This document shows positions 1 through 8,162 of a DNA stretch of 64,000 bases, piece by piece. The notes under the pieces were generated by a model. It saw nothing but the letters and a program-made list of their open reading frames with translations, did not search any database and was not told the origin of the DNA. How positions within the stretch are numbered: the first letter of the stretch is position 1; the number at the start of each line of letters is the position of its first letter. The DNA comes from an uncultured Lachnospiraceae bacterium (GTDB lineage Bacteria > Bacillota > Clostridia > Lachnospirales > Lachnospiraceae). The position numbers were made by a program, and so were the translations under genes. The stretch spans positions 1 to 64,000 of the forward strand of contig CATXUX010000006.1 of NCBI GenBank assembly GCA_958402795.1. Direction: 5' to 3'.

Positions 1-1
1 T

Positions 2-115
2 AACCGGCATAGTCTGATGGTGGTTATGTGGACAGAACTGCGGAAACTCAAGAGCGGAAAGGTAGATTTCTCAAAAAAGAAATGGTATACTCTAAAGAAC
101 AAAGAATTTGCTTAA
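2..115 (+). CDS. C-terminal fragment of an unidentified protein (5' end outside window)
   Basis: A reading frame is open from base 2 to a TAA at 113-115 (38 codons, no internal stop). The translated tail is basic and ends in WYTLKNKEFA, which looks like a genuine protein C-terminus rather than random sequence. I do not recognise the family. It lies only 36 bp before the iorA start on the same strand, so it may be the upstream neighbour in the same transcription unit. Confidence is limited by the shortness of the fragment. Confidence 0.45.
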   Translation, partial: NRHSLMVVMWTELRKLKSGKVDFSKKKWYTLKNKEFA

Positions 116-151
116 GGATTTCCTGAAAAGCAGAAGAAAGGAACTGACACT

Positions 152-1981
152 ATGCACAAAGAATTTTTAATGGGCAATGAAGCCATTGCCCTGGGCGCGA
201 TCGCAGCCGGTGTCAATCTGGTATCCGGATACCCGGGAACCCCTTCGACAGAGGTGCTCGAAACCGTTGCAAAGCGCCGGACGAAAGAGATTTACGTGGA
301 ATGGTCCGTCAATGAAAAAGCTGCAATGGAAGTTGCCGCAGGCGCCGCCTACTCCGGCGCACGCAGTATGGTAACCATGAAACAGGTCGGACTCAATGTC
401 GCATCGGATCCGCTGATGAGTCTGGAATACATCGGCGTAAAAGGCGGAATGATCATTCTGGTTGCAGACGATCCCGGTCCGGTCTCCTCCCAGACTGAAC
501 AGGACACCAGACATTTTTCCGCATTTTCCAAGTTGCCCTGCTTCGATCCGACATCGGCGCAGGAAGCGTACGAGATGATACAGGAGGCATTTGACTATTC
601 AGAAAAGTATAACACTCCGGTATTTTTACGTCCGACAACCAGAGTGTGTCACGGCTATGCTTCGGTCACGGTCAAAGATCCGGAAGAGTATACAATACAT
701 AAACCAGACGGATTTGTAAGAGATCCGCAGCGCTGGGTGATCTTCCCCCGGCTTTCTTATCAGAACCATATTAAAATCGAGTCCAGAAATGTAGAGATTT
801 CCGATGATTTTTCTACCTATGCAAGGAATCAGATTTTTCCTGCATCATCCGAAAGCGGAACCCCCTGCAGAGGGATTGCTTCCGGCGGCATCAGCTTTAC
901 CTATGCCCGGGAAGCATTGGAGGAACTTGGCATGGTCCGTCTTCTGAAAGTTGCCACACCGCATCCGTTCCCGGAAAAGCTGGCGCTGCAGTTTTTAGAC
1001 GGACTGGAGGAAGTGCTCTGTCTGGAAGAACTGGATCCGGTCATCGAACGGGAATTGACTTACCTCTGTGGAAAATATCATCTTCCGGTCAAGATTTACG
1101 GTAAACTGACACATCACGTCAGAAACGCAGGAGAAAACACCCGCGACAGCATCAAAGACAATATCACTGCTTTTCTGCATCTTGAAAAACCGGAAAGACC
1201 GGCTCCTGAAGCAACGCCCGCCCTGCCGGTACGTCCGCCGGTACTGTGTGCAGGCTGTCCGCACCGCGCGTCATTCTATGCGGTCAAGAGAGCCATGAAA
1301 GGAAAGAAAAGCATTTTCTGCGGAGATATCGGCTGTTACACGCTGGGAAACGCCATGCCTCTTGACATGGTCGATACCTGTCTCTGCATGGGTGCGGGAT
1401 TGGGAATCGCGCAGGGCGTCGGAAGAATCGATCCGGATACCTCCTGTTTTGCATTTGTCGGAGACTCCACCTTTTTCGCTTCTGCGATCACAGGCGTGGT
1501 CAATGCGGTTTACAACCAGGCAGAGATGACGCTCGTTGTGCTGGATAATTCTACCACTGCCATGACCGGACATCAGCCGCATCCGGGAACCGGACACACG
1601 ATGATGGGCGATGTGGTCGCAAAGGTCAATATCGAGGCGGTACTGCGCGGCATCGGACTTACTACCGTGGAGACCGTAGATCCGCTGGATCTGGATGCCG
1701 CCATCACCTGTGTGCAGCGGGTATCTGCACAGCCGGGCGTCAAAGCAATCATTTTTAAATCACCCTGTATCGCGATCACAAAACCCGCCGGAAGTATGAA
1801 AGTTCTTCCGGACACTTGTATCAATTGCAAGAAATGTATCCGCGAGCTTGGCTGTCCTGCCTTGATCATCGCAGATGAAAAAGTCTGCATTGATGACTCT
1901 CTGTGTACAGGATGCAGTCTGTGCAGTCAGGTCTGTCCGGTCCATGCAATAAAAGATAAGGGAGGTGCGCAGCATGAATAA
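152..1981 (+). CDS. iorA: Indolepyruvate ferredoxin oxidoreductase, alpha subunit (IorA)
   Basis: Large subunit of the cytoplasmic thiamine-diphosphate enzyme that oxidatively decarboxylates aryl pyruvates (indolepyruvate, phenylpyruvate) to aryl-acetyl-CoA with ferredoxin as electron acceptor. At 609 aa it is of normal family size. The N-terminal half is the pyruvate-ferredoxin-oxidoreductase-type domain (GYPGTPSTE near residue 27). The ThDP-binding domain shows GDIGCYTLG and GDSTFF, the latter followed by a conserved NS(T)TAMTGHQPHPG stretch. Two C-terminal 4Fe-4S motifs are visible (CINCKKC and CTGCSLCSQVCP). A GAAAGGA ribosome site precedes the ATG. The stop codon overlaps the iorB start by 8 bases, indicating translational coupling. 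Family assignment is firm; the preferred 2-oxoacid in this organism is inferred. Confidence 0.95.
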   Translation: MHKEFLMGNEAIALGAIAAGVNLVSGYPGTPSTEVLETVAKRRTKEIYVEWSVNEKAAMEVAAGAAYSGARSMVTMKQVGLNVASDPLMSLEYIGVKGGMIILVADDPGPVSSQTEQDTRHFSAFSKLPCFDPTSAQEAYEMIQEAFDYSEKYNTPVFLRPTTRVCHGYASVTVKDPEEYTIHKPDGFVRDPQRWVIFPRLSYQNHIKIESRNVEISDDFSTYARNQIFPASSESGTPCRGIASGGISFTYAREALEELGMVRLLKVATPHPFPEKLALQFLDGLEEVLCLEELDPVIERELTYLCGKYHLPVKIYGKLTHHVRNAGENTRDSIKDNITAFLHLEKPERPAPEATPALPVRPPVLCAGCPHRASFYAVKRAMKGKKSIFCGDIGCYTLGNAMPLDMVDTCLCMGAGLGIAQGVGRIDPDTSCFAFVGDSTFFASAITGVVNAVYNQAEMTLVVLDNSTTAMTGHQPHPGTGHTMMGDVVAKVNIEAVLRGIGLTTVETVDPLDLDAAITCVQRVSAQPGVKAIIFKSPCIAITKPAGSMKVLPDTCINCKKCIRELGCPALIIADEKVCIDDSLCTGCSLCSQVCPVHAIKDKGGAQHE

Positions 1982-2573
1982 AAATATCGTCTTGTGCGGA
2001 GTCGGCGGGCAGGGAACCGTCCTTGCATCCAAGCTGATTGCTACCGTTGCCATGCAGAAAAATATTCCCGTCATGAGTGCAGAGACCATCGGAATGGCGC
2101 AACGCGGAGGAAGTGTATTCAGCCATCTCCGGATGGGAGAAGAACTGTATTCTCCCATGATCGCTGAACATACCGCAGATATCATTCTGGGATTTGAGCC
2201 GGGAGAAACAGTACGGATGCTCCCCTACCTGAAGGATCACGGGCAGGTCGTTGTCAGTTCCAGAGCCATCATGCCGGTCACGGCTACATTAGCCGGCGCC
2301 CGGAATGCTTCTGCCTCTTATGACGGTGCGGAAATGATTGCTTATCTGAAAAAACAGGTACAGAACCTTCTTGTAATAGACACAGAAACGGCATGTCAGG
2401 AACTGGGTTCTTCCAAAGTGCTGAACATCCTTCTTTTGGGCGCTGCGATCCACAGCGGCGCACTCGGGTTTTCAGAGGAAGATATAAAGGATGCAATCCG
2501 AAGACGGCTGCCGGAGAAATTCCATGAATTAAACTTCCGTGCACTGGAATACACGCATAGCAGAAAGGAATAA
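1974..2573 (+). CDS. iorB: Indolepyruvate ferredoxin oxidoreductase, beta subunit (IorB)
   Basis: Small (gamma-type) subunit that partners IorA. The protein is 199 aa and starts MNKNIVLCGVGGQGTVLASK, the signature of this 2-oxoacid:ferredoxin oxidoreductase gamma domain, followed by AETIGMAQRGGSVFSHLR. I chose the ATG at 1974 rather than the GTG at 1965 because GGAGG at 1961-1965 then sits 8 bases upstream. It overlaps the end of iorA by 8 bases and is followed by paaK after 4 bases, so the three genes form one operon. Confidence 0.93.
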   Translation: MNKNIVLCGVGGQGTVLASKLIATVAMQKNIPVMSAETIGMAQRGGSVFSHLRMGEELYSPMIAEHTADIILGFEPGETVRMLPYLKDHGQVVVSSRAIMPVTATLAGARNASASYDGAEMIAYLKKQVQNLLVIDTETACQELGSSKVLNILLLGAAIHSGALGFSEEDIKDAIRRRLPEKFHELNFRALEYTHSRKE

Positions 2574-2577
2574 CATT

Positions 2578-3813
2578 ATGCAGATATCCGATTTACAGAT
2601 CCGTCAGGTCAACAAACAAATTCAGGCGCTTGTCTCGGCAGGCAGCTTTTACGGAAAAAAACTGGAAGACGCCGGGATCTCCGGCATCGAGACGCCGGAA
2701 GATTTTGAAAAACTGCCGTTCTCCGAAAAAAATGATCTGCGGGAAGCTTATCCGCTGGGTCTTATGACGGCTCCCGAAGAAAAAATCGTCCGGATCCACT
2801 CCTCCTCCGGAACTACCGGACTTCCGGTCATCATCCCCTATACCGCAAAGGATGTGGACGACTGGGCGATCATGTTCAAGCGTTGCTACGAAATGGCAGG
2901 CATTACCAATCTGGACCGCATTCAGGTTACCCCGGGTTATGGTCTGTGGACCGCCGGTATCGGATTCCAGAACGGAGCCGAAAAGCTGGGCGCCATGGTC
3001 ATCCCGATGGGACCGGGAAATACCGATAAGCAGTTACAGATGATGATGGACATGGAAACAACCGTACTTTGCTCGACTTCTTCCTATGCCCTGCTGCTTG
3101 CGGAAGAAATCGCCAAACGGGGAATCCGTGATAAAATTCATTTAACCAAAGGCGTCATCGGTTCGGAACGATGGGGCGAAAAGATGCGCCAGCGCATTTC
3201 CGAAGAACTCGGAATTGAATTATATGATATTTACGGACTGACAGAAATTTACGGGCCCGGAATCGGCATCAGCTGTAAATACGATCAGGGCATGCATTAC
3301 TGGGATGATTATATTTACATCGAGATCATCGATCCGGTCACTTTAAAGCCTGTGCCGGACGGAGAGCTTGGCGAAATCGTAATCACAACACTGGTAAAAG
3401 AAGGCGCGCCGCTGATCCGCTACCGTACCCATGACCTGTCCCGTATCGTCCCGGGTGTCTGCCCGTGCGGCAGTCCTTTCCCGCGGCTGGATATTATTAT
3501 GGGAAGAACAGATGATATGATCAAGATCAAGGGCGTCAATGTATTCCCGAGCCAGATTGAAGAGATTTTGAAAGGATTTCCTGAAGTATCCAGCGAATAC
3601 CAGATCCGCATCTCTCATCTGGATGGAAAGGATACGATGCGTATCTATGTAGAGACAAACGGAACCGTAGACTTTATGGATCTGAGCCGCAGGATCGCCG
3701 CAACCGTCAAGAGCCGGATCGGATTTACCCCGCTTGTAAAGGTGGTCGAGATCGGACTGCTGCCGCGAAGTGAAAAGAAGACAAAACGCGTGATCGACGA
3801 GCGGTACAACTAA
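2578..3813 (+). CDS. paaK: Phenylacetate--CoA ligase family protein
   Basis: AMP-forming acyl-CoA ligase of the PaaK family, 411 aa, activating or (in reverse, with ATP gain) releasing aryl acetates. The AMP-binding P-loop-like motif HSSSGTTGLP lies near residue 76, YGLTEIYGPG is the adenylation motif, and the C-terminal domain contains the CPCGSPFPR and MGRTDDMIKIKGVNVFPSQIE blocks typical of PaaK. The start at 2578 is preceded by GAAAGGA. Immediately following iorAB, it would convert the phenylacetyl- or indoleacetyl-CoA made by IorAB into the free acid, conserving energy from aromatic amino acid breakdown. That direction is inferred from context known in clostridia and archaea. Confidence 0.9.
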   Translation: MQISDLQIRQVNKQIQALVSAGSFYGKKLEDAGISGIETPEDFEKLPFSEKNDLREAYPLGLMTAPEEKIVRIHSSSGTTGLPVIIPYTAKDVDDWAIMFKRCYEMAGITNLDRIQVTPGYGLWTAGIGFQNGAEKLGAMVIPMGPGNTDKQLQMMMDMETTVLCSTSSYALLLAEEIAKRGIRDKIHLTKGVIGSERWGEKMRQRISEELGIELYDIYGLTEIYGPGIGISCKYDQGMHYWDDYIYIEIIDPVTLKPVPDGELGEIVITTLVKEGAPLIRYRTHDLSRIVPGVCPCGSPFPRLDIIMGRTDDMIKIKGVNVFPSQIEEILKGFPEVSSEYQIRISHLDGKDTMRIYVETNGTVDFMDLSRRIAATVKSRIGFTPLVKVVEIGLLPRSEKKTKRVIDERYN

Positions 3814-3823
3814 AGCAGAAACA

Positions 3824-3854
3824 GGACTGCTGTTCCTGACCGTAGCAGCAGTCC
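3824..3854. terminator. Hairpin between convergent paaK and vanT
   Basis: A perfect 9-bp stem (GGACTGCTG / CAGCAGTCC, 13-base loop) lies in the 73-bp gap between the convergent stop codons. No clean U tract follows on the plus strand; on the minus strand a T-rich stretch follows (TGTTTCTGCTTT). It probably ends the vanT transcript and perhaps both. Confidence 0.5.
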
Positions 3855-3886
3855 CGAAAAAAGCAGTTCATAGAAACTGTGTCTTC

Positions 3887-6055
3887 TCAAACCACTTTTC
3901 TTCTCAGACGTTTTCCGAGCCGGCTGAGAATTTCATTTGTGATCGTCCCGGCTTCCTCTGCCACCTCTGCCGCGCTGATCTGCATGCCCCCGGATCTTCC
4001 GATCAGTACGGCTGTATCTCCTGCCTTCACTTCCGGAATCCCGGTTACATCCACAATGGTCTGATCCATGCAGATCCTTCCGATGACAGGTGCCCTCTGT
4101 CCCCGGATCAGGACTGCCCCTGCGCCGCCGGAAAGATTTCGCGGGAGTCCGTCTGCATAGCCGATGGTAATCGTTGCAATTTTCATTTCCGACAAAGCTG
4201 TAAATGCCCTTCCATATCCCGCCGGTTCATATTTATGCAGGTCCCGCACCGATGCAACCCGTGCCTTAAGGGAGAGCACTGGGGTGAGTTTGTCCGCCCA
4301 TTTCTCTGTGTCTTCTTTCGTGCTGAGCACCCCATACAGTGCGATCCCGACTCTGGCATAGTCTCCTGCCAGTTCCGGGTAATTCAGCACTCCGTAGCTG
4401 GACAGCAAATGTACTTTCGGAATGGAGTATTCATGAAGCTGCAATACCTCCAGGATTTCGTAAAATGTACGCGCCTGCTTCCTGGTAAATGCGATATCCT
4501 CCGGATTTTCCGTATCATCCGCTGACAGGTGGGTGAAAATTCCGTCGATCTCCAGATTTTTCATCTCAAAGATCCGGCAGATCCGCTCCAGGTTTTCACT
4601 GCGTTCTCCCAGTCTGTGCATCCCCGTATCAATTCCGATATGGACATGGAATTTTTCGCCGCAGGTATTCATCATAACAGCATATTCATAATCCACCACC
4701 GTCTGCGTCAGGTGGTAGCGCCGCAGAAGCGGAAACTGCTCCGGATGCGTATATCCTAGAATCAGGATTTCCCCCTCGATCCCATATCTACGCAGTTTCA
4801 CGGCTTCTTCCACGCAGGCGACACAGAATGCACGGATTCCCAGCCGGTTGAGTTCTTTCGAAACCAGCACAGCGCCGTGTCCGTATGCCTCTGCTTTCAC
4901 GGCCGGCATAAGTTCACATCCATCCGGAAGCTGCGACTGTAAAAAACGGACATTCTTTTCCAGCGCATTCAGATCCACTTCGATCCATGCGCGGTCTGTC
5001 GCAAACGGCTCCTTTTTTCCTCTTTTTTCCGCCCGAGCATCCGCCATATGGCATTCCACTTTCGCCAGAAGGGCCGCCGCCAGAAAAGAAACCGCCGTCA
5101 CCGCCAGGAAATGAACCAGACTATTTTCTGTCAGAAGATCTGTCAGATGCAGAAATTTCCCTGTCCCTCTGACTGCTACGATCACCGCCGGATGAAGGAT
5201 ATAGGACCAAAGGGAAATCTTACGGAATAAAGGATGTTCTTCTGTCGTCTGTCCGAGTAAAACCTGATAAAGAAAATACATCACAGGTACAAGCATCACA
5301 TACATGCTGTCGTGTCTCTGCCACTGTGCTGCCCGGAGCAGAAATCCTTCTGCTGTCATCATTGCAAAAGAGATCCCCAGTCCTGTCCACGCTGTTTTCC
5401 GCATATCTATGTCTCTTTCCGGAAAATCGGACAGCCATACTCCCAGCACAAGAAAAAGCGGTGCGAAGAAAAGACCGTTCCGTGTGTAAGAAAACGCGTG
5501 AAACAAGGTTGTATACAAGTATTTTATCAACGGGATCTGCTCTGCCAACCCGTAATAGCTGTCCCCCAACAGTCCAAACAGATACAGAATACCTGCAATA
5601 ACCGTCACTCCCCGCAGCGGCAGGAAACGGCTCAGTCCGTAAACAATAAGCAGTCCTACGATACATGCCGGAAAATACCACAGATGATAGAATGTCCCAT
5701 CAAAGAGCAGCATGCGGATTACTCCGTAAAAAGTCAGATTCTTATAATATCCGGCATAAATTCCCAGCGGAAGATACAGTAAAATCGCAATCCCATATAA
5801 AAAACACAGCTTCTTGATCTCTTTCACAAATTTCCCCGTACCGGAAGAGGTAAAGAAATCCGCCGCGATAAACTGCCCCGTCACCATGAAGAAAAATGGC
5901 ACCGCAATCCGGGCAAGAATCCTTGTCAGGAAAAAATCTGCACTCGCATTGTAACTCTCCAGCGGTGATGTGTGGATTGTAATAACCAGAACTGCCGCGA
6001 TCAGCCGGAATGCATCAAGCGCGCCACTTTCTTTCCGATTCTCTTTCGTATGCAC
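3887..6055 (-). CDS. vanT: Membrane-bound serine/alanine racemase, VanT type
   Basis: Two-domain protein of 722 aa. The N-terminal half is a multi-spanning acyltransferase-3-like membrane domain (ALDAFRLIAAVLVITIHTSPL near residue 12), thought to take up L-serine. The cytoplasmic C-terminal half, from about residue 350, is a fold-type III alanine/serine racemase. Its PLP lysine is in MPAVKAEAYGHGA and its catalytic tyrosine region is TIGYADGLPR. It supplies D-serine (and D-alanine). I place the start at a GTG at 6053-6055 because GGAGG lies 7 bases upstream; longer in-frame extensions run into vanXY and have no ribosome site. The gene overlaps vanXY by 41 bases. Length and domain order match VanT of vanG/vanC clusters rather than plain Alr. 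Confidence 0.9.
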   Translation of the reverse strand: MHTKENRKESGALDAFRLIAAVLVITIHTSPLESYNASADFFLTRILARIAVPFFFMVTGQFIAADFFTSSGTGKFVKEIKKLCFLYGIAILLYLPLGIYAGYYKNLTFYGVIRMLLFDGTFYHLWYFPACIVGLLIVYGLSRFLPLRGVTVIAGILYLFGLLGDSYYGLAEQIPLIKYLYTTLFHAFSYTRNGLFFAPLFLVLGVWLSDFPERDIDMRKTAWTGLGISFAMMTAEGFLLRAAQWQRHDSMYVMLVPVMYFLYQVLLGQTTEEHPLFRKISLWSYILHPAVIVAVRGTGKFLHLTDLLTENSLVHFLAVTAVSFLAAALLAKVECHMADARAEKRGKKEPFATDRAWIEVDLNALEKNVRFLQSQLPDGCELMPAVKAEAYGHGAVLVSKELNRLGIRAFCVACVEEAVKLRRYGIEGEILILGYTHPEQFPLLRRYHLTQTVVDYEYAVMMNTCGEKFHVHIGIDTGMHRLGERSENLERICRIFEMKNLEIDGIFTHLSADDTENPEDIAFTRKQARTFYEILEVLQLHEYSIPKVHLLSSYGVLNYPELAGDYARVGIALYGVLSTKEDTEKWADKLTPVLSLKARVASVRDLHKYEPAGYGRAFTALSEMKIATITIGYADGLPRNLSGGAGAVLIRGQRAPVIGRICMDQTIVDVTGIPEVKAGDTAVLIGRSGGMQISAAEVAEEAGTITNEILSRLGKRLRRKVV

Positions 6056-6812
6056 GTGTACGCCTCCATTCTGTAATAATAAACCCTTCGTCATTATCCC
6101 CTGAAATACGATACAGCTTATCCTCATCTGCCAATATTTCTGTTTCTTCTTTATCACTGAATGGGAGATAGGATATCTCGATTTTTCGTTCTCCATCCCA
6201 ATACACATAGGGATTCTCGCCATAATGATACTCTTTTAAAAACAACAGGTATTCTTCCAACGTAAATTCCATTTTTCTCATGATTCTTGCATGCGGAGTT
6301 CCCACATAACGGAAATGCCACGGCTCATGCCCGATCCCGGTAATTTTTTCTTTCCCGGCAGGATACCGTTCCACAAACCCATAGGCTGCCGCCCGCTCTC
6401 TGACCTGCTGGCAGATTCCTGTATAAGGAAACTCGGGACAGATAAAGTCAATCACGTCCTGCTTTTCTCCCAGATCGATGGCAAGTCCGGTCTGGTGTTC
6501 ACTCTGTCCGGGAAATGCCACATATTTCTGAGTAAAATCCAGACCATCCTGCCGTATGCTGCCGTCCCAGATTTTCTGTTGTTCCTCCATCGACCGCCAT
6601 CCACTGACCGGTACAACCTGTTCCCAACCATTCACTCCGGCCATCAGCCTTTCCAGCATGATCTCCGCCTGACGCCGGAGCAATACATTCCTTTCCGCCC
6701 CGACGGAAACAAGGATACGCGGGCGCTGTTGTACAAGTGGATGGGAAGCGTTCACCAAAATCAGATTTCCTTCATATTTCTGCTGTTTTGAAATGATTAG
6801 CGTCTTCTTCAT
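6015..6812 (-). CDS. vanXY: D,D-peptidase/D,D-dipeptidase, VanXY type
   Basis: Zinc D,D-peptidase of 265 aa in the VanY/VanXY family. It would hydrolyse D-Ala-D-Ala dipeptide and remove terminal D-Ala from pentapeptide precursors, so that D-Ala-D-Ser ends dominate. The zinc-binding and catalytic motifs are intact: SEHQTGLAIDLG (SxHxxGxAxD) and HEPWHFRYVG (ExPWH). The substrate-site segment PVSGWRS is also present. There is no signal peptide or membrane anchor, as in the soluble VanXY of vanC and vanG clusters and unlike VanY. GGGAGG lies 8 bases before the ATG. It sits between vanG (47 bp upstream) and vanT (overlapping), the canonical order. Confidence 0.88.
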   Translation of the reverse strand: MKKTLIISKQQKYEGNLILVNASHPLVQQRPRILVSVGAERNVLLRRQAEIMLERLMAGVNGWEQVVPVSGWRSMEEQQKIWDGSIRQDGLDFTQKYVAFPGQSEHQTGLAIDLGEKQDVIDFICPEFPYTGICQQVRERAAAYGFVERYPAGKEKITGIGHEPWHFRYVGTPHARIMRKMEFTLEEYLLFLKEYHYGENPYVYWDGERKIEISYLPFSDKEETEILADEDKLYRISGDNDEGFIITEWRRTRAYERESERKWRA

Positions 6813-6859
6813 TTATTTTCCTCCCAATCCGGCGCTGCTTTTTCTATACGCCTTCTACC

Positions 6860-7927
6860 TTATCCCTTCATCAATGCATTTTCCAGAATCCGATCCAAAA
6901 TTTCCTGAAAAGAGATTCCCGCAGCTTTCATCATTCCCGGATACCGGCTGTGCTCCGTAAATCCCGGTATCGTATTTACCTCATTAAAGACAATCTTACC
7001 AGAGGGCGTCAGGAACATATCGACTCTCGCAAAACCAGAACAGCCCAGCACACGGTAAATCCGTTTTGCGGCCGCTTTGATCTCATCCGCTTTTTCTTGG
7101 GTAATCCGTGCCGGAACATGGATCGCAGATGTTTTGAGCGTATATTTTTCTGTAAAATCGAAAAACCCCTGGGACAATTCAATCTCATCCACCTCCCCGG
7201 TCAGCAGCTCGTCCCGCCCGCAGACCGCGCATCCGACTTCAAATCCGTCTATATTTTCCTCCAAGATCACCTCGTCATCATACTGAAATGCCAATTTGAT
7301 CGCCGCATACATTTCCTCGACCGAATTTACTTTTGTAATCCCATAGGATGAACCCGCTTTCACCGGCTTTACAAATATCGGGAATCCGACAATAGTAGAA
7401 AACTCTCTTGCCTGCTCTTCCATGTTCTCTCTCTGATGTGCATACAGCACCATAGACTCCGGGACGCAGACTCCCGCAAGTTTCGCCATCCTGTGTGCCC
7501 GATCCTTGTCCATACACAGCGCAGAGGCAAGAATCCCGCACCCTGCCAATGGAATCCCGGCAAGTGTGATCACGCCTTGTACCGTTCCGTCCTCTCCATT
7601 CTTCCCGTGAAGGACAGGCAGCGCCACGTCAAGCGGAATATGCCGTACCTCCGTCTCATCAAACACAAGCAGCTCCTTCGCACTTTGGTTCGGGGAGATC
7701 ACCGCAGGCATACAATATTCTTCCCTGTGCCATGTATCATCCTGAATCGCCTCAACAGGCCCCGTATAGTAAAACCAGTCTCCGCTCTTTGTAATTCCGA
7801 TCAGTACAGAAGTATATTCTGTTCGGTTCAGATTCCGTATTACAGCAGAAGCAGACTCCAGAGACACTCCATACTCCGGTGAACACCCTCCGAAAAGAAT
7901 TGCCACATTTCGTTTCTTTGTTTTCAT
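6860..7927 (-). CDS. vanG: D-alanine--D-serine ligase, VanG type
   Basis: ATP-grasp ligase of 355 aa making the depsipeptide-like D-Ala-D-X terminus of peptidoglycan precursors. The N-terminal FGGCSPEYGVSLESA motif, the PVLHGKNGEDGTVQG block and the metal-binding FNEVNTIPGFT are intact. The omega-loop reads FDFTEKYTLKTS; this EKYTLK form and the overall sequence closely resemble my memory of enterococcal VanG (D-Ala-D-Ser) rather than ordinary Ddl. AAGGGAAGGAG lies 9 bases before the ATG. It is first in a vanG-vanXY-vanT operon. No vanU, vanR, vanS or vanW gene lies within 10 kb on either side. Whether it confers measurable glycopeptide resistance cannot be judged from sequence. Confidence 0.88.
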   Translation of the reverse strand: MKTKKRNVAILFGGCSPEYGVSLESASAVIRNLNRTEYTSVLIGITKSGDWFYYTGPVEAIQDDTWHREEYCMPAVISPNQSAKELLVFDETEVRHIPLDVALPVLHGKNGEDGTVQGVITLAGIPLAGCGILASALCMDKDRAHRMAKLAGVCVPESMVLYAHQRENMEEQAREFSTIVGFPIFVKPVKAGSSYGITKVNSVEEMYAAIKLAFQYDDEVILEENIDGFEVGCAVCGRDELLTGEVDEIELSQGFFDFTEKYTLKTSAIHVPARITQEKADEIKAAAKRIYRVLGCSGFARVDMFLTPSGKIVFNEVNTIPGFTEHSRYPGMMKAAGISFQEILDRILENALMKG

Positions 7928-7945
7928 TTGTATAAACTCCTTCCC

Positions 7946-7987
7946 TTCATAGCTATGCTTTCAAACTAATTTGCTGTATTCATAGCT
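7946..7987. promoter_or_regulatory. Possible operator in the vanG leader
   Basis: Immediately upstream of vanG, TTCATAGCT occurs at 7946-7954 and again at 7979-7987, 33 bp apart (about three helical turns). The first copy is part of a perfect 10-bp palindrome, CATAGCTATG (7948-7957). The repeats lie between the metY terminator and the vanG ribosome site, where a regulator of an operon lacking VanRS might bind. No strong sigma-70 promoter was recognised here. Confidence 0.3.
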
Positions 7988-8086
7988 TATCAAAGCAGGA
8001 TTGTTTTTGCTTGAATATTTTCTTGAAAATTTATTATGAATTATGTAAGAATTCTTGCGATTTTATGAAGATATTTAATAAGACCG

Positions 8087-8112
8087 GAGCGCTCGCGTAT
8101 CTGCAAGCGCTC
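8087..8112 (-). terminator. Probable metY terminator
   Basis: A 7-bp perfect stem (GAGCGCT / AGCGCTC, 12-base loop) lies about 50 bases past the metY stop on the minus strand, followed by a moderately T-rich stretch (CGGTCTTATTAAAT). It separates metY from the vanG operon. Confidence 0.5.
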
Positions 8113-8162
8113 TACATTCATTCCTTATTCCTTTGCTATATTCTCCGAATTACAAACCCCTG

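Noticed and set aside
86..91. TATACT resembling a -10 element for iorA
   Set aside because: It lies inside the open C-terminal frame of the preceding gene and has no matching -35.
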